A DNA stretch of 64,000 nt, taken from Paenibacillus nanensis (GTDB taxonomy: Bacteria > Bacillota > Bacilli > Paenibacillales > Paenibacillaceae). A program made the translations under genes and the position numbers. Shown piece after piece: positions 36,351-45,840 of this stretch (position 1 is its first letter; every line of letters starts with the position of its first letter). The DNA lies in assembly GCF_003583765.1 (NCBI RefSeq), contig NZ_QXQA01000005.1, positions 1 through 64,000 of the forward strand, given 5' to 3'. The notes below the pieces were generated by a model. The model did no database searches. It was not told the DNA's origin and saw only the letters and a list, made by a program, of their open reading frames with translations.

Positions 36351-36386
36351 CAAAAACCGCCGGGCATACACGCTGCTGCCGGCGGT
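36351..36386 (-). terminator. Terminator of the chemoreceptor gene
   Basis: ACCGCCGG-type stem (36356-36363 with 36379-36386) followed on the minus strand by TTTTTGTCTG. Confidence 0.85.
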
Positions 36387-36393
36387 GAATTCT

Positions 36394-37791
36394 TTATCGC
36401 TGTTGAATGGACATATCAGCTCCCATCACGCCGATGACTTGTCCTTGTTCATTACGAATCGGAACCGATAAGGTCATACATAACTGCTTCGTAATCGCGG
36501 ATACATACACATCCGATTGAAAGGCTTCGCCCGTCATCGCCTTTTTCCACCATTCCCGGCCTTTCGCGTTTAGCAAGCCCGCTTCCGGGTAAGAGAAAAT
36601 GAACGAGCCATCCTCGCGATTCGACCAAATCGCTTCGATATCCGGCTTGGACTTAAGCAGCTCTGTCAGCCGCTTAGCATGATCTTCCGCCCGCAATGAG
36701 ATTATAGCAGTCTCGGCGGCAGCTGTCTTGAGCCAATCCAGCAGCTCAGGCACGTTTCCTTGCGCCTGGCTGATCGTGCGCTTAATGCCCACATGATCGA
36801 TTGCTTTGGTCAAATCCCGCGACGAACGCCCTAAATTATCTTTGATGCGGTCGAGCTTCACGATTTGTTCGCGCTGGGTCTCGGTCATCTTCAGCGTCTC
36901 GTCTACGCTGATAAGCGTTTCATTTACGGAATCGACAACCTCCTTGAGCATGGCCGTCGCTTTGCCCGTTTGTTCCGTTTGCTGAGCGCTTGCCTTATCC
37001 GTATGTATGGCCCATTCATCCACTTCGGATATTTTGGTAAAAATAACGTCCATCCGTTCTTTCGTTGTCTGCATCTCGGCAACGCCTTTTTCTACGAAGC
37101 GCTTTTCTTCGTCAACGGCTTGCACAACTAGCTTGACGCCGCTTTCGATCTCCTCCACTAATAAGGAGGATCTGCGCACGGCCTCCCCGCTTTGCTCCGC
37201 CAGCTTCCTGATCTGCGCGGCAACGACGGCGAAGCCGCGGCCGTATTCGCCGGCATGGGCCGCCTCGATCGTGGCGTTAAGGGCAAGCAGTGACGTTTGG
37301 GAAACGATGTCCTGTATAAGTCCGTTCATTTCATGGATATGAGACGAATGCTCGATCAGCTTCCGAATATGCCGCTCCATTGTCCGGTTCTGCGCATTCA
37401 GCTCATTCATTACTTCGTCGGTGCTCAACAAAGAGCGGCAAACATCAAGAACGATTTGTTTCGTCTCGTTGCTTTTGCTTCTCAGCTCTGAGGAGGCGCC
37501 GCTAATCTGTTCAGCTGCGGAAGCGACCTCCTGAAGCGTAGAGAACGCCTCCTCGATTCGCTGCATCGCTCCTGCGCTGGACCGCCTGAGCGCGCGCTCT
37601 TGCGCAACCGATCGGTCTGCGACTTCCGTGAGCTGTCGCATCGTTCCGTCCACTTCCTCCACAGCCGCGTTCAGCTGGTCCGAAATGACAACCGATTCAT
37701 TCAGAAGCTGCGTCATCTTCTTTTGCGCGTCCTCGCGTTGTTTGACGTCATCATGCAAAGCTTCCCGCTTAAACCAACGTATAGCCCCCAT
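36394..37791 (-). CDS. Soluble methyl-accepting chemotaxis protein with C-terminal sensor half-domain
   Basis: A 465-residue chemoreceptor without membrane helices. Residues 30-330 form the coiled-coil signalling domain with the hairpin tip [35 protein letters not shown] near 168-202. The last 85 residues (about 380-463) resemble a PDC/Cache half-domain ([56 protein letters not shown]), which is normally extracellular and N-terminal. ATG 37791 has GGAAGGGG upstream; the frame upstream to 38010 is the reverse of the SASP gene region and is not credible. Its signal is unknown; a cytosolic metabolite is likely. Confidence 0.88.
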   Translation of the reverse strand: MGAIRWFKREALHDDVKQREDAQKKMTQLLNESVVISDQLNAAVEEVDGTMRQLTEVADRSVAQERALRRSSAGAMQRIEEAFSTLQEVASAAEQISGASSELRSKSNETKQIVLDVCRSLLSTDEVMNELNAQNRTMERHIRKLIEHSSHIHEMNGLIQDIVSQTSLLALNATIEAAHAGEYGRGFAVVAAQIRKLAEQSGEAVRRSSLLVEEIESGVKLVVQAVDEEKRFVEKGVAEMQTTKERMDVIFTKISEVDEWAIHTDKASAQQTEQTGKATAMLKEVVDSVNETLISVDETLKMTETQREQIVKLDRIKDNLGRSSRDLTKAIDHVGIKRTISQAQGNVPELLDWLKTAAAETAIISLRAEDHAKRLTELLKSKPDIEAIWSNREDGSFIFSYPEAGLLNAKGREWWKKAMTGEAFQSDVYVSAITKQLCMTLSVPIRNEQGQVIGVMGADMSIQQR

Positions 37792-37849
37792 CAAGCATTG
37801 CCCCTTCCGGGTTATGTGAATTTTTCTCACATTATAATCCAGTATTCGG

Positions 37850-37880
37850 CAAAAGAAAAGAGGAACCGGCACGGTTCCTC
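37850..37880 (-). terminator. Terminator of the gamma-type SASP gene
   Basis: GAGGAACCG (37860-37868) pairs with CGGTTCCTC (37872-37880); TTTTCTTTT follows on the minus strand. Confidence 0.88.
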
Positions 37881-37912
37881 CTGATTTGCTGCTTATGGTG
37901 CTGCATGGAATA

Positions 37913-38062
37913 CTATTGTTGGTTTTGATTGTTTTGGAAAGCTTGGTTCGCTTTTTGGTTAGCAGCCGCGTTGTTAGCTGCTTCATTATTTTGGTTGAAC
38001 TCTTCCGCAAATTCAGCGTTATACTTGTTTTGAGCGGTTTTGTTGTTTTTGTTTTTCGCCAT
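37913..38062 (-). CDS. Gamma-type small acid-soluble spore protein (SASP)
   Basis: A 49-residue, Asn/Gln/Ala-rich protein starting [18 protein letters not shown]. The YNAEFAEEF segment matches the cleavage region recognised by germination protease in gamma-type SASPs; such proteins are an amino-acid store in the spore core and do not bind DNA. Composition (about 18 Asn and 8 Gln) and small size fit. GGGAGGTG precedes ATG 38062 and a sigma-G-like promoter lies upstream, so forespore expression is well supported. It is too short for many gene callers. It has its own terminator. Confidence 0.85.
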   Translation of the reverse strand: MAKNKNNKTAQNKYNAEFAEEFNQNNEAANNAAANQKANQAFQNNQNQQ

Positions 38063-38086
38063 TGTTGTCACCTCCCCGTTCGTCTT

Positions 38087-38116
38087 TAGTATGGCAAGTG
38101 ACCCAATTCTTATACA
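38087..38116 (-). promoter_or_regulatory. Sigma-G-like promoter of the SASP gene
   Basis: On the minus strand TGTATA (38116-38111) and CATACTA (38093-38087) are 17 bp apart. The -10 is a perfect sigma-G consensus and the -35 differs from TGMATA at one base. It lies 25 bp upstream of the start codon. Confidence 0.82.
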
Positions 38117-38134
38117 AAAACCTGCTTTCGAAGG

Positions 38135-38674
38135 CTACGATTCCAGGTACGCTTGCGGAATCGGTTTGCCGACCTCAATGGCCTTATTAATGTCGTTTAG
38201 CCAAGCTTGAGACAGCTTCCCGTTACCTCGCCTAAGCACCTGAACCTCGACCTTTTTTTTGCCCCACTGCTCATATACTTCCCTTATCGTTTCAAAATAA
38301 AGGTCGATTCGGTTTCCTTTAATAGCCGAGCCTATATCCGCGACGACTCCATATCCATAACCGGGTATATACAACAGCGTTCCGATTGGGAAAAGCTTCG
38401 GGTCGGCGGCAATCGTCGAGACTTGATCCCGCGTCACCTTCACGCCGGAGTAGGTAATGCCATAGCCTGGCTCACCCGGCTTTTTCCCTGTTGATTCTAC
38501 GCCCGCCGTATAGCCAGTCGCCACAACCTCAATGACATTGGGAGCCGAAGTTCTTGCATCCATGACTTGATATGCCGCTGCATCCGCAACGCCGCGCAAG
38601 GCAGAAATCTCAAGGCAGCACATCAGCGCCAGCGCGATAAAGATTCTTTTCCTTGCAAAAAAGCTTGTAACCAT
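38135..38674 (-). CDS. Secreted 3D-domain protein (YuiC-like)
   Basis: A 179-residue exported protein with signal peptide (residues 1-28) and a C-terminal 3D domain, the double-psi barrel with three conserved Asp residues found in lytic transglycosylases of the resuscitation/Stationary-phase survival (Sps) and MltA type. Visible features are [38 protein letters not shown] and [10 protein letters not shown]. It probably cleaves peptidoglycan glycan strands. ATG 38674 has GGAGGAG upstream; the longer GTG frame from 38716 would include that site and is rejected. Confidence 0.88.
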   Translation of the reverse strand: MVTSFFARKRIFIALALMCCLEISALRGVADAAAYQVMDARTSAPNVIEVVATGYTAGVESTGKKPGEPGYGITYSGVKVTRDQVSTIAADPKLFPIGTLLYIPGYGYGVVADIGSAIKGNRIDLYFETIREVYEQWGKKKVEVQVLRRGNGKLSQAWLNDINKAIEVGKPIPQAYLES

Positions 38675-38740
38675 GTGGGCAAACTCCTCCTCAAGAGAAT
38701 ATTGCCCGGATGGCACAAGCTTTATGCATGACTAGTTTTG

Positions 38741-40675
38741 TTATTGTTTGGATGCGATTTGCTCTTGCAGATACGAAATTAGCTCGGACACCGGTTTCGC
38801 GCCGATATCGCCCTCTCCGCGTTTACGGACGGAGACGGAGCCGGATTGCATTTCATTCTCGCCAACGACAAGCATATACGGCGCCTTCTCCAGCTGCGCT
38901 TCGCGAATCTTGTAGCCCAGCTTCTCGTTGCGAAGATCGCTTTCCACTCGGATACCCGCTTCTTGCAGCTGCTCTGCGACTTGGCGCGCGTAAGCGTCAT
39001 AAGCAGTCGAAACCGGGATAACCTTCGCTTGTACCGGCGACAGCCACAGCGGCAGCGCTCCCGCGAAGTTCTCAAGCAGGAATGCGGTCATGCGCTCCAT
39101 TGTGCTGATAATGCCGCGGTGGATAACGACCGGACGATGCTTTTTGCCGTCTTCGCCGATGTATTCGAGCTCGAAGCGCTCCGGAAGAAGGAAATCGAGC
39201 TGAGCCGTCGAAAGCGTCTCTTCCTTGCCAAGCGCCGTCTTGATCTGAACGTCCAGCTTCGGACCGTAGAAGGCCGCTTCTCCTTCCGCTTCGAAGAACG
39301 GCAGTCCCAGCTCTTCAACGACTTCTCTCAACATGCGCTGCGACATTTCCCACATCTCGTCGTTTTGGAAATATTTCTCCGTATCCTTCGGATCGCGGTA
39401 CGACAGACGGAAACGGTATTCCTTAATGCCGAAGTCCTCGTACACCTTGCGGATCAAATTAATGACGCGCGAGAATTCATCCTTGATTTGGTCAGGACGG
39501 CAGAAAATATGCGCGTCGTTCAGCGTCATCGCGCGAACGCGATGCAAGCCGGTCAACGCACCGGACATCTCATAACGGTGCATCGTTCCGAGCTCCGCAA
39601 TGCGCACAGGCAGATCGCGGTAGCTTCTCATATCGCTTTTGAATACCATCATGTGATGCGGACAGTTCATCGGACGAAGCACCAGCTCTTCGTTATCCAT
39701 CTGCATGATCGGGAACATATCCTCATTATAGTGATCCCAGTGTCCGGAAATTTTGTACAGCTCGACGTTCGCAAGTACCGGCGTGTACACATGCTGGTAA
39801 CCCAGACGCTCTTCCAGATCGACGATATAGCGTTCCATCGTTCTGCGGATTTTGGCTCCGTTAGGGAGCCACAGCGGCAAGCCCTGACCAACCTCGCGCG
39901 AGAACGTAAAGGTCTTCAGCTCGCGTCCCAGCTTGCGGTGGTCGCGCTTCTTCGCTTCTTCCAGGAAATGAAGATGCTCGTCAAGCTGCGCTTTTTTCGG
40001 GAATGCTGTTCCGTAAATACGCTGCAGCATTTTGTTTTTGGAATCGCCGCGCCAGTAAGCGCCAGCCACGCTAAGCAGCTTAAAGGCTTTAATACGGCCT
40101 GTCGAAGGCAGATGCGGACCGCGGCAAAGATCGAAAAACTCGCCTTGATCATAGAGCGTAATGACGGAATCTTCCGGCAGATCGTTAATCAGTTCAATCT
40201 TCAAATTGTCTTCAAGCTCTGTAAAAATTTCCAGCGCTTCGGCGCGGCTGACAACCCTGCGGCGAATGTCGAGATTTTCGTTCACGATCTTCGTCATTTC
40301 CTTTTCGATCTTCTCAAGATCGTCAGGCGTTAGCGACTGCTCCATATCGATGTCATAATAGAAGCCGTCTTCGATGACGGGTCCGATGCCAAGCTTGACG
40401 GTTTTTTGGCCGTAAATCCTCTTCAGCGCTTGCGCCAGCAGATGGGCCGTACTGTGGCGGTAAACCTCCAGGCCGTCAGCCGATTCCACCGTTACGATTT
40501 CAACAGCCGAATCCTTTTCAATTGGCGTGTAGACGTCTACAACCTTCCCGTCAAGCTTACCCGCGATGGCGTTTTTCTTCAGTCCCGGACTGATCGAGCC
40601 CGCCACTTCTTCAATCGTTATGCCTGCTTCATACTCTCTTACGGCGCCGTCCGGCAATGTTACTTTGATGCTCAC
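38741..40675 (-). CDS. thrS: Threonyl-tRNA synthetase
   Basis: Class II synthetase of 644 residues: TGS domain (1-62), the editing/SAD domain with [13 protein letters not shown] and its zinc-binding histidines, catalytic core with [12 protein letters not shown] (zinc cysteine), motif 2 [17 protein letters not shown], motif 3 [15 protein letters not shown] and the C-terminal anticodon-binding domain. Normal length. It is preceded by a T-box leader and a near-consensus promoter, so it is induced when threonyl-tRNA is undercharged. Confidence 0.98.
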   Translation of the reverse strand: MSIKVTLPDGAVREYEAGITIEEVAGSISPGLKKNAIAGKLDGKVVDVYTPIEKDSAVEIVTVESADGLEVYRHSTAHLLAQALKRIYGQKTVKLGIGPVIEDGFYYDIDMEQSLTPDDLEKIEKEMTKIVNENLDIRRRVVSRAEALEIFTELEDNLKIELINDLPEDSVITLYDQGEFFDLCRGPHLPSTGRIKAFKLLSVAGAYWRGDSKNKMLQRIYGTAFPKKAQLDEHLHFLEEAKKRDHRKLGRELKTFTFSREVGQGLPLWLPNGAKIRRTMERYIVDLEERLGYQHVYTPVLANVELYKISGHWDHYNEDMFPIMQMDNEELVLRPMNCPHHMMVFKSDMRSYRDLPVRIAELGTMHRYEMSGALTGLHRVRAMTLNDAHIFCRPDQIKDEFSRVINLIRKVYEDFGIKEYRFRLSYRDPKDTEKYFQNDEMWEMSQRMLREVVEELGLPFFEAEGEAAFYGPKLDVQIKTALGKEETLSTAQLDFLLPERFELEYIGEDGKKHRPVVIHRGIISTMERMTAFLLENFAGALPLWLSPVQAKVIPVSTAYDAYARQVAEQLQEAGIRVESDLRNEKLGYKIREAQLEKAPYMLVVGENEMQSGSVSVRKRGEGDIGAKPVSELISYLQEQIASKQ

Positions 40676-40723
40676 TTTCCTTCATCCTCCCGATTCTTCA
40701 ATTGCAAGCGAAGCGCAGGACGC

Positions 40724-41022
40724 AAAAAAAGCACGCGTCCCGCGAAAGGGACGAGTGCTTGTATACTCGTGGTTCCACCCTACTTTAACTGCGCTATGGT
40801 CATACATGCATGACCGAAAAGCAGTCCTCGTAACGATCTGATAACGGAGATATCCGGTACGGCTTACAATCGCTGCTTCAGACGCGAGTTCATCCGTACA
40901 GCTACAGAAGGGGTACATTCGACCGCGTTCAGGAAGGAACTTTCAGCCAAGGTTCCTCTCTCTGCTCCAAGCGCTCCTGTCGAATACATGTCTTCTGTCA
41001 TTGCTGTTCAAAAATTGATATT
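40724..41022 (-). ncRNA. T-box leader of thrS (threonine-specific)
   Basis: The T-box sequence GGGTGGAACCACG (40780-40768) is present in sense orientation, followed by a terminator (AGCACGCGTCCC at 40730-40741 with its partner at 40748-40759, then seven T). Upstream on the transcript are a stem I-like region with an AGAGAGAGG stretch and a GAATGTACC segment in which ACC is the likely threonine specifier codon (about 40914-40916). Uncharged tRNA-Thr would stabilise the antiterminator. The exact fold was not computed. Confidence 0.93.
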
Positions 41023-41028
41023 GGCATC

Positions 41029-41057
41029 ATTATAGCCCCATGCGCGAAGTTGGTCAA
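41029..41057 (-). promoter_or_regulatory. Sigma-A promoter of the thrS T-box transcript
   Basis: On the minus strand TTGACC (41057-41052) and TATAAT (41034-41029) are 17 bp apart. Transcription would start near 41022, giving a leader of about 350 nt. Confidence 0.88.
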
Positions 41058-41073
41058 GTACGTTGCTTTAGGT

Positions 41074-42009
41074 TTAGGGCTGAATCAACTCGTCCAGCGA
41101 GCTCGTGCAGGAGTTGCACTTGACGCAAATGTGGACGCGCCCGTCAAATATCGTTTCAATGGTGCGGATGACTTGCATGTCGGGATGCCTCGTATGCACC
41201 GTAATTTGTTTGGGCGAAACCGAAATCAAGGAGCTGATCACCATATCCTCGATATTCATTTCGGTCTCCAGCATTTCCGCTACAATCCGGTCTGCGGGAG
41301 GCTTTGGTTCAAGCGTCTGAAAGCTCTCGTTATACAGTGTAAATTCGTGGCCGCCTTTGTGGAGCAAATGGACGATCGGCACCTTCGACTCCTGAAGCTG
41401 TACGAAATATTTCAGCAGCGAAATAAATTCTTGGTACTGCTTATCGAGCACGTACTCGTCAAGCGCATACTCTACAATTTCCGCCAGCTCGCTTCGATAC
41501 GACAACAATCGGAAAGTAACAAACCCGTGCAGGTTAAGTACCGTTTCTTCTTGCAAAAACTTCTCCAGCTCATCGGCTATTTTGTTTTTTCTTCGCGTGC
41601 GGTCCGCATCCTGAAACCGGCTGCCGAGCGATTCCCATTCCTTGCCGTGTAGCAGCTCAAAGCAATATTTCTCAATAATCGCCGCATCTAAGGACGGGTT
41701 ATTTTTGTACTTCTTTCGGATAATCGAAGAAAGCAGCTCAGGCTCCAGCTCCTTCACAACAAACTCTGCGATGACGTCGGCCGCGGCCCTATAGACGACT
41801 GGGCCATCCATTTTCAGTTGAAAATGAGGCAGGTTCGCCTTGCATTTAATTCGCTGCGGTTCCTCTATATAAAACTCCACGCTAGATGCCTTTTCGCTTG
41901 CCTGCACCGCTTTATGTAACTCGGCATTTGCATGCTCCGACAGATGCATCCGAAGCGTGTGAAGCGACTCACTTCGATTTGAAGGCAGTGTTACCGTAAA
42001 CAAATCCAT
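41074..42009 (-). CDS. ytxC: Sporulation protein YtxC family
   Basis: A 311-residue soluble protein. It matches the YtxC family in length and in the segments YKNNPSLDAAIIEKYCFELL, LDEYVLDKQYQEFISLLKYFVQLQESK and the CVKCNSC segment near the C-terminus. In B. subtilis ytxC also lies directly upstream of thrS, so the gene order is conserved. It is listed as a putative sporulation protein; its biochemistry is unknown. ATG 42009 has AAGGGG upstream. Confidence 0.87.
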   Translation of the reverse strand: MDLFTVTLPSNRSESLHTLRMHLSEHANAELHKAVQASEKASSVEFYIEEPQRIKCKANLPHFQLKMDGPVVYRAAADVIAEFVVKELEPELLSSIIRKKYKNNPSLDAAIIEKYCFELLHGKEWESLGSRFQDADRTRRKNKIADELEKFLQEETVLNLHGFVTFRLLSYRSELAEIVEYALDEYVLDKQYQEFISLLKYFVQLQESKVPIVHLLHKGGHEFTLYNESFQTLEPKPPADRIVAEMLETEMNIEDMVISSLISVSPKQITVHTRHPDMQVIRTIETIFDGRVHICVKCNSCTSSLDELIQP

Positions 42010-42107
42010 GCGCTCACCCCTTTCTTTCCGTTACAGTATATGGTCAGCGGGCGGCGTATATACAAAGAAGAGTTTGGCATAAGCGATGGCGGACTGCGAA
42101 TTTGCAT

Positions 42108-42146
42108 AAAAAAATACGGTTTAAGCTTTCGCCTAAACCGTATTTT
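42108..42146 (-). terminator. Terminator of mqnC
   Basis: AAAATACGGTTTA (42111-42123) pairs perfectly with TAAACCGTATTTT (42134-42146); T-runs on both strands. Confidence 0.93.
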
Positions 42147-42155
42147 ACAAATAAA

Positions 42156-43289
42156 TTAATTTTGCATGACGAAATCGCGTTCCGCTTTATCCGCGTCGCC
42201 GAACATCCGCAAAATATTATATTTGGTATCCCGCTGCGCCGGAATTTTCCCAGCTTCGCGAATAAGTTGAAGGATAAGATCGATATTGACTTTATGCGTT
42301 GTTCCTGCCGCCGACACGACGTTCTCTTCGATCATCGTGCTGCCAAAATCGTTACAGCCGTAAGAGAGACTCAGCTTGCCCATCTCCGGTCCCATTGTAA
42401 CCCAAGACGACTGGAAGTTATCAATGTTGTCAAGCATAATGCGGCTGACCGCCACCATCCGCAAATATTCCTCGGGCTTCGCCTTCTCCAGCTTCAAATT
42501 CGTATTGTCAGGCTGGAACGGCCAAGAAATAAAAGCGAGGAAGCCTGGCGTCGGATAACCGTTCGCCAGCACCCTGTCTTGCTCATCGCGAACGCGGAGG
42601 ATATGAAGAGCGCGTTCTTCGATTGTCTCGCCAAGACCGTATACCATCGTTGCCGTTGTGTTCATGCCGTGACGGTGGGCGGAATTCATGACATCCATCC
42701 AATCCGTCCAAGAGCCCTTAAGGCGGCTGATCTTCCGGCGCGTTCTGTCGTCCAAAATTTCAGCGCCTCCGCCTGGCAAGGAATCAAGGCCCGCTTCGTG
42801 CAGCTGCGAAACGACTTCGTCCAGCGATAGTCCCGAAACGACCTTCATTTTTTGAATTTCCGCCGGGGAGAAGGAGTGCATTGTGATTTGCGGGAATCTT
42901 GCTTTAATCTTCCGCAGCAAATCTAAGTAGTAGGAGAACGGCAGGTTTGGATTGGTGCCGCCCTGCATCAAAATTTCCGTGCCTCCGACATCGACCGTCT
43001 CTTGAATTTTATTTAAAATAACCTCGTCGTCCAGCACATACCCTTCCTTCGAGCCTGGCGCCCGGTAAAAGGCGCAGAAGCGGCAATAGACGTCGCAAAT
43101 ATTCGTATAGTTGACGTTTCTCCCTACAACGAAAGTTGTAATCGGCTCCGGATGCTTTTTCAGCATGATTTGGTTAGCCGTATGCCCCATCTTCTCGATC
43201 TGATCGGAAGCAAGCAGCTCCATTCCTTCCTCCAGCCCGATGCGCTCGCCGCGCAGAGCTTTGTCCAAAATCCGGTCTATCGCGCTCAT
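42156..43289 (-). CDS. mqnC: Cyclic dehypoxanthine futalosine synthase (radical SAM)
   Basis: Radical SAM enzyme of the futalosine route to menaquinone. From ATG 43289 (AAGGAGG, 8 nt spacing; the frame starts at 43313) it has 377 residues. The 4Fe-4S cluster motif is Cys65-x3-Cys69-x2-Cys72 in NICDVYCRFC. MQGGTNPNLPFSYYLDLLR and the C-terminal SYGCNDFGSTMIEENVVSAAG are typical of the MqnC/CofH group. Its presence suggests that this organism makes menaquinone by the futalosine pathway rather than the Men pathway. Other mqn genes are not in the window. Confidence 0.93.
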   Translation of the reverse strand: MSAIDRILDKALRGERIGLEEGMELLASDQIEKMGHTANQIMLKKHPEPITTFVVGRNVNYTNICDVYCRFCAFYRAPGSKEGYVLDDEVILNKIQETVDVGGTEILMQGGTNPNLPFSYYLDLLRKIKARFPQITMHSFSPAEIQKMKVVSGLSLDEVVSQLHEAGLDSLPGGGAEILDDRTRRKISRLKGSWTDWMDVMNSAHRHGMNTTATMVYGLGETIEERALHILRVRDEQDRVLANGYPTPGFLAFISWPFQPDNTNLKLEKAKPEEYLRMVAVSRIMLDNIDNFQSSWVTMGPEMGKLSLSYGCNDFGSTMIEENVVSAAGTTHKVNIDLILQLIREAGKIPAQRDTKYNILRMFGDADKAERDFVMQN

Positions 43290-43416
43290 CCGCAAGACCT
43301 CCTTAATCATCATTCAAAAATATACCGCAATATCTAATCCTATCATATATATAGAAACCGCGTCACCCACCAGCCAGTGGCAAAATAACGAAAGTTAAGT
43401 GAACGATGATGCAATT

Positions 43417-43626
43417 GCGCAGTCGAACGTTCCTTCTAACTGCAGTTAAACTCATAACCCCACTTGTATCGCGGTCACTGCGCAGTCGAACGTTCCTTTT
43501 CTAACTGCAGTTAAACTCATAACCTCACTTGTATTGCGATCACTGCGCAGTCGAATGTTTTCCAACTGCAGTTAAACTCATATCCCCACTTTTATCGCGG
43601 TCACTGCGCAGTCGAACGTTCTTACG
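43417..43626. repeat. Tandem array A: about 63-bp unit, 3.3 copies
   Basis: Units start at 43417, 43480, 43545 and 43606 (63, 65, 61 bp and a 21-bp partial copy), each beginning GCGCAGTCGAA and sharing AACTGCAGTTAAACTCATA. Each full unit contains the 10-bp palindrome AACTGCAGTT. The copies are about 90% alike. No open reading frame of note runs through them. They begin about 130 bp upstream of mqnC. Confidence 0.93.
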
Positions 43627-43792
43627 ATCGCTGTTGTATCCAGATTCCTTTGAACATATGATAATGGTCGGAATCCGGATACAAAGGCGAACGCTATCGC
43701 TTCTCCAGAACATTCGTCTGCTCCGTTTCTTATAACCGTCCATAACTTTACAATCATCTTCTACCTTGCCGTTATACCTTACTCGTTCAAAG

Positions 43793-44535
43793 TATCGTGT
43801 AGCGTAACTAGTGGCTCGAGCACATCTCGCTACAAGCTATTAGTGTCTTTTGACGTAGCTATTTGCTCGAGCACTCGCTATTAGCTATTGTATCGTGTGG
43901 CGTAGCTATTTGCTCGAGCACACCTCGCTACAAGCTATTAGTATCGTGTGGCGTAACTAATGGCTCGAACACAGCTCGCTACAAGCTATTAGTGTCGTGT
44001 GGCGTAGCTATTTGCTCGAGCACACCTCGCTACAAGCTATTAGTGTCGTGTGGCGTAACTATTTGCTTGAGCACATCCCACTCCCAGCTTTTAGTATCGT
44101 GTGGCGTAACTATTTGCTTGAGCACATCCCACTCCCAGCTTTTAGTATCGTGTGGCGTAACTATTTGCTCGAGCACACCTCGCTACTAGCTATTAGTATC
44201 GTGTGGCGTAACTAATTGCTTGAGCACATCCCACTCCCAGCTTTTAGTATCGTGTGGCGTAACTAATGGCTCGATCACAGCTCGCTCCAAGCTATTAGTG
44301 TCGTGTGGCGTAACTATTGGCTCGAACACAGCTCGCTACAAGTTATTAGTGTCGTGTGGCGTAACTACTTAATCCAGCACACCTCACTCCAAGCCATTAG
44401 TATCGTGTGGCGTAACTATTTGCTTGAGCACATCCCAACCCAAGCCTTTAGTATCGTGTGGCGTAACTATTTGCTCGAACACAGCTCACAACAGCGTGTG
44501 GCGTGATTAAATTGGCTCGAGCACAGCTCACATAA
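43793..44535. repeat. Tandem array B: 51-bp unit, about 15 copies
   Basis: Units start at 43793, 43844, 43891, 43942, 43993 and then every 51 bp to 44452, with a last shortened copy near 44491. Each begins TATCGTGTGGCGTAACTA or a close variant and contains, in many copies, the 10-bp palindrome TGCTCGAGCA. Unit 2 is shortened to 47 bp. Because 51 is a multiple of three, reading frames stay open through several units; there is no ribosome-binding site and I treat them as non-coding. Copies differ mainly in two blocks, so at least two unit subtypes are interspersed. Confidence 0.95.
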
Positions 44536-44592
44536 CAGAACAGCGAGACAACTAGAATCACAACTGGACACTAGCCCAAAGTCCCATTTGAA

Positions 44593-44630
44593 GTTAAAAA
44601 GCTGCACTGACAAATCGCCAGTACAGCTTT
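44593..44630 (-). terminator. Terminator of metI
   Basis: AAAGCTGCACTG (44598-44609) pairs with CAGTACAGCTTT (44619-44630, one G-U); TTTTTAACTTC follows on the minus strand. Confidence 0.88.
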
Positions 44631-44635
44631 CTGGA

Positions 44636-45793
44636 TTACGCCTCCAGCTCGCGCTTCGCTGCGCTGAGCGCTTGGTCGAGGTCGGCGATAAGATCGTCGA
44701 TATGCTCGATGCCGACGGAGAAACGGAGCAGGCGGTCGTCGACGCCGATCGCTTTCCGGATCTCCTCCGGGATGTCGGCATGCGTCTGCATCGCCGGGTA
44801 TGTCATCAGCGACTCAACACCGCCTAAGCTTTCCGCGAACGCGATTAGCTTGATGTGGCGCAGAATCGGCTCGACGTAGCGGGCGTCCTTCAAACGGAAC
44901 GAGAAGATACCCGTGTTGCCGGAGGATTGTTTGTTCTGAACATCGTGTCCCGGATGATGCGGCAGAGCCGGATAATAGACTTCGTCGATTGCAGGATGCT
45001 CTAACAAATATTCCGCGATTTTTGTCGCGTTATATTGATGGCGTTCCATGCGAAGCGCCAGCGTCTTCATGCCTCTCATAAGCAGCCAGGAGTCCTGCGG
45101 ACCAAGCACGGCGCCGATCGAATTGTGCAGGATCGCCATCTGCTGAGACAGCTCTTCCCCTTTCGTTACGATCAGACCCGCCAGCACATCGTTATGTCCG
45201 CCTAAGTATTTGGTCGCGCTATGGATAACGATGTCTGCGCCGAGCTCAATCGGACGTTGAAGGAAAGGCGTCAGCAGCGTATTGTCGACAATCGTCAGCA
45301 GTCCTTTCGATTTCGCCCATGCGCATACACGTTCCAAATCGGTAATCATCATTAAAGGATTTGTCGGCGTTTCGATCAGCACAGCCTTTGTATTCGGCTG
45401 AAGCAGCGAAGACATGCCGTCGATATCATTCGTATCCACATAGGAAGCCGTCACGCCGAATCGGGACATGATGCGCTCAAGCAGGCGGTAAGTGCCCCCG
45501 TACAAATCGAGCGATACGATCAAATGGTCGCCTTGGCTGAAATATGCGAATATCGTTTGAAGAGCCGCCATTCCGGAGCTGCACGCGAAACCGGCGTCCC
45601 CCGATTCCAGCTGAGCGATCGCTTCCTCCAAAACGGCTCTTGTCGGGCTTTTCGTGCGGGCGTAGTCAAAGCCTGTGCTTTGACCAAGCTTAGGATGACG
45701 GAACGCCGTCGCTTGATAAACGGGGAAGCTGACCGCACCCGTTACAGGTTCTTTTACTGAACCGATTTGAGCCAATTGACTTTCGATTTTCAT
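44636..45793 (-). CDS. metI: Cystathionine gamma-synthase / O-acylhomoserine thiolyase (MetI type)
   Basis: PLP enzyme of trans-sulfuration, 385 residues. Conserved features are the YARTKSPTRAVLEEAIAQLE start region, SSGMAAL, ETPTNPLM and the PLP-lysine segment HSATKYLGGHND. It follows metA by 47 bp on the same strand and belongs to the S-box-controlled operon, so it probably joins the acylated homoserine with cysteine or sulfide for methionine synthesis. No metC-like lyase gene follows: the unit ends in a terminator and then the repeat arrays. Confidence 0.94.
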   Translation of the reverse strand: MKIESQLAQIGSVKEPVTGAVSFPVYQATAFRHPKLGQSTGFDYARTKSPTRAVLEEAIAQLESGDAGFACSSGMAALQTIFAYFSQGDHLIVSLDLYGGTYRLLERIMSRFGVTASYVDTNDIDGMSSLLQPNTKAVLIETPTNPLMMITDLERVCAWAKSKGLLTIVDNTLLTPFLQRPIELGADIVIHSATKYLGGHNDVLAGLIVTKGEELSQQMAILHNSIGAVLGPQDSWLLMRGMKTLALRMERHQYNATKIAEYLLEHPAIDEVYYPALPHHPGHDVQNKQSSGNTGIFSFRLKDARYVEPILRHIKLIAFAESLGGVESLMTYPAMQTHADIPEEIRKAIGVDDRLLRFSVGIEHIDDLIADLDQALSAAKRELEA

Positions 45794-45840
45794 CTCAGAT
45801 TAGCAACTCCTCTAGTGATAAATAATGAAGTACGTATTAT

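Noticed and set aside
37792..38010. N-terminal extension of the chemoreceptor by 73 residues
   Set aside because: The extension is basic and low in complexity, overlaps the SASP gene and its terminator, and the ATG at 37791 has a good ribosome-binding site.
38846..40333. 495-residue ORF antisense to thrS
   Set aside because: It is a shadow frame of thrS, lacking a ribosome-binding site and conserved motifs.
40682..40918. 78-residue ORF in the thrS leader
   Set aside because: It overlaps the T-box antiterminator and terminator, which fully explain the sequence.
43863..44506. Three repeat-encoded ORFs of 67 to 108 residues
   Set aside because: They arise because the 51-bp unit is divisible by three. 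None has a ribosome-binding site and the frames differ between them.
43417..44535. Possible CRISPR array
   Set aside because: The repeats follow each other directly with no unique spacers of constant length, and no cas gene is in the window.
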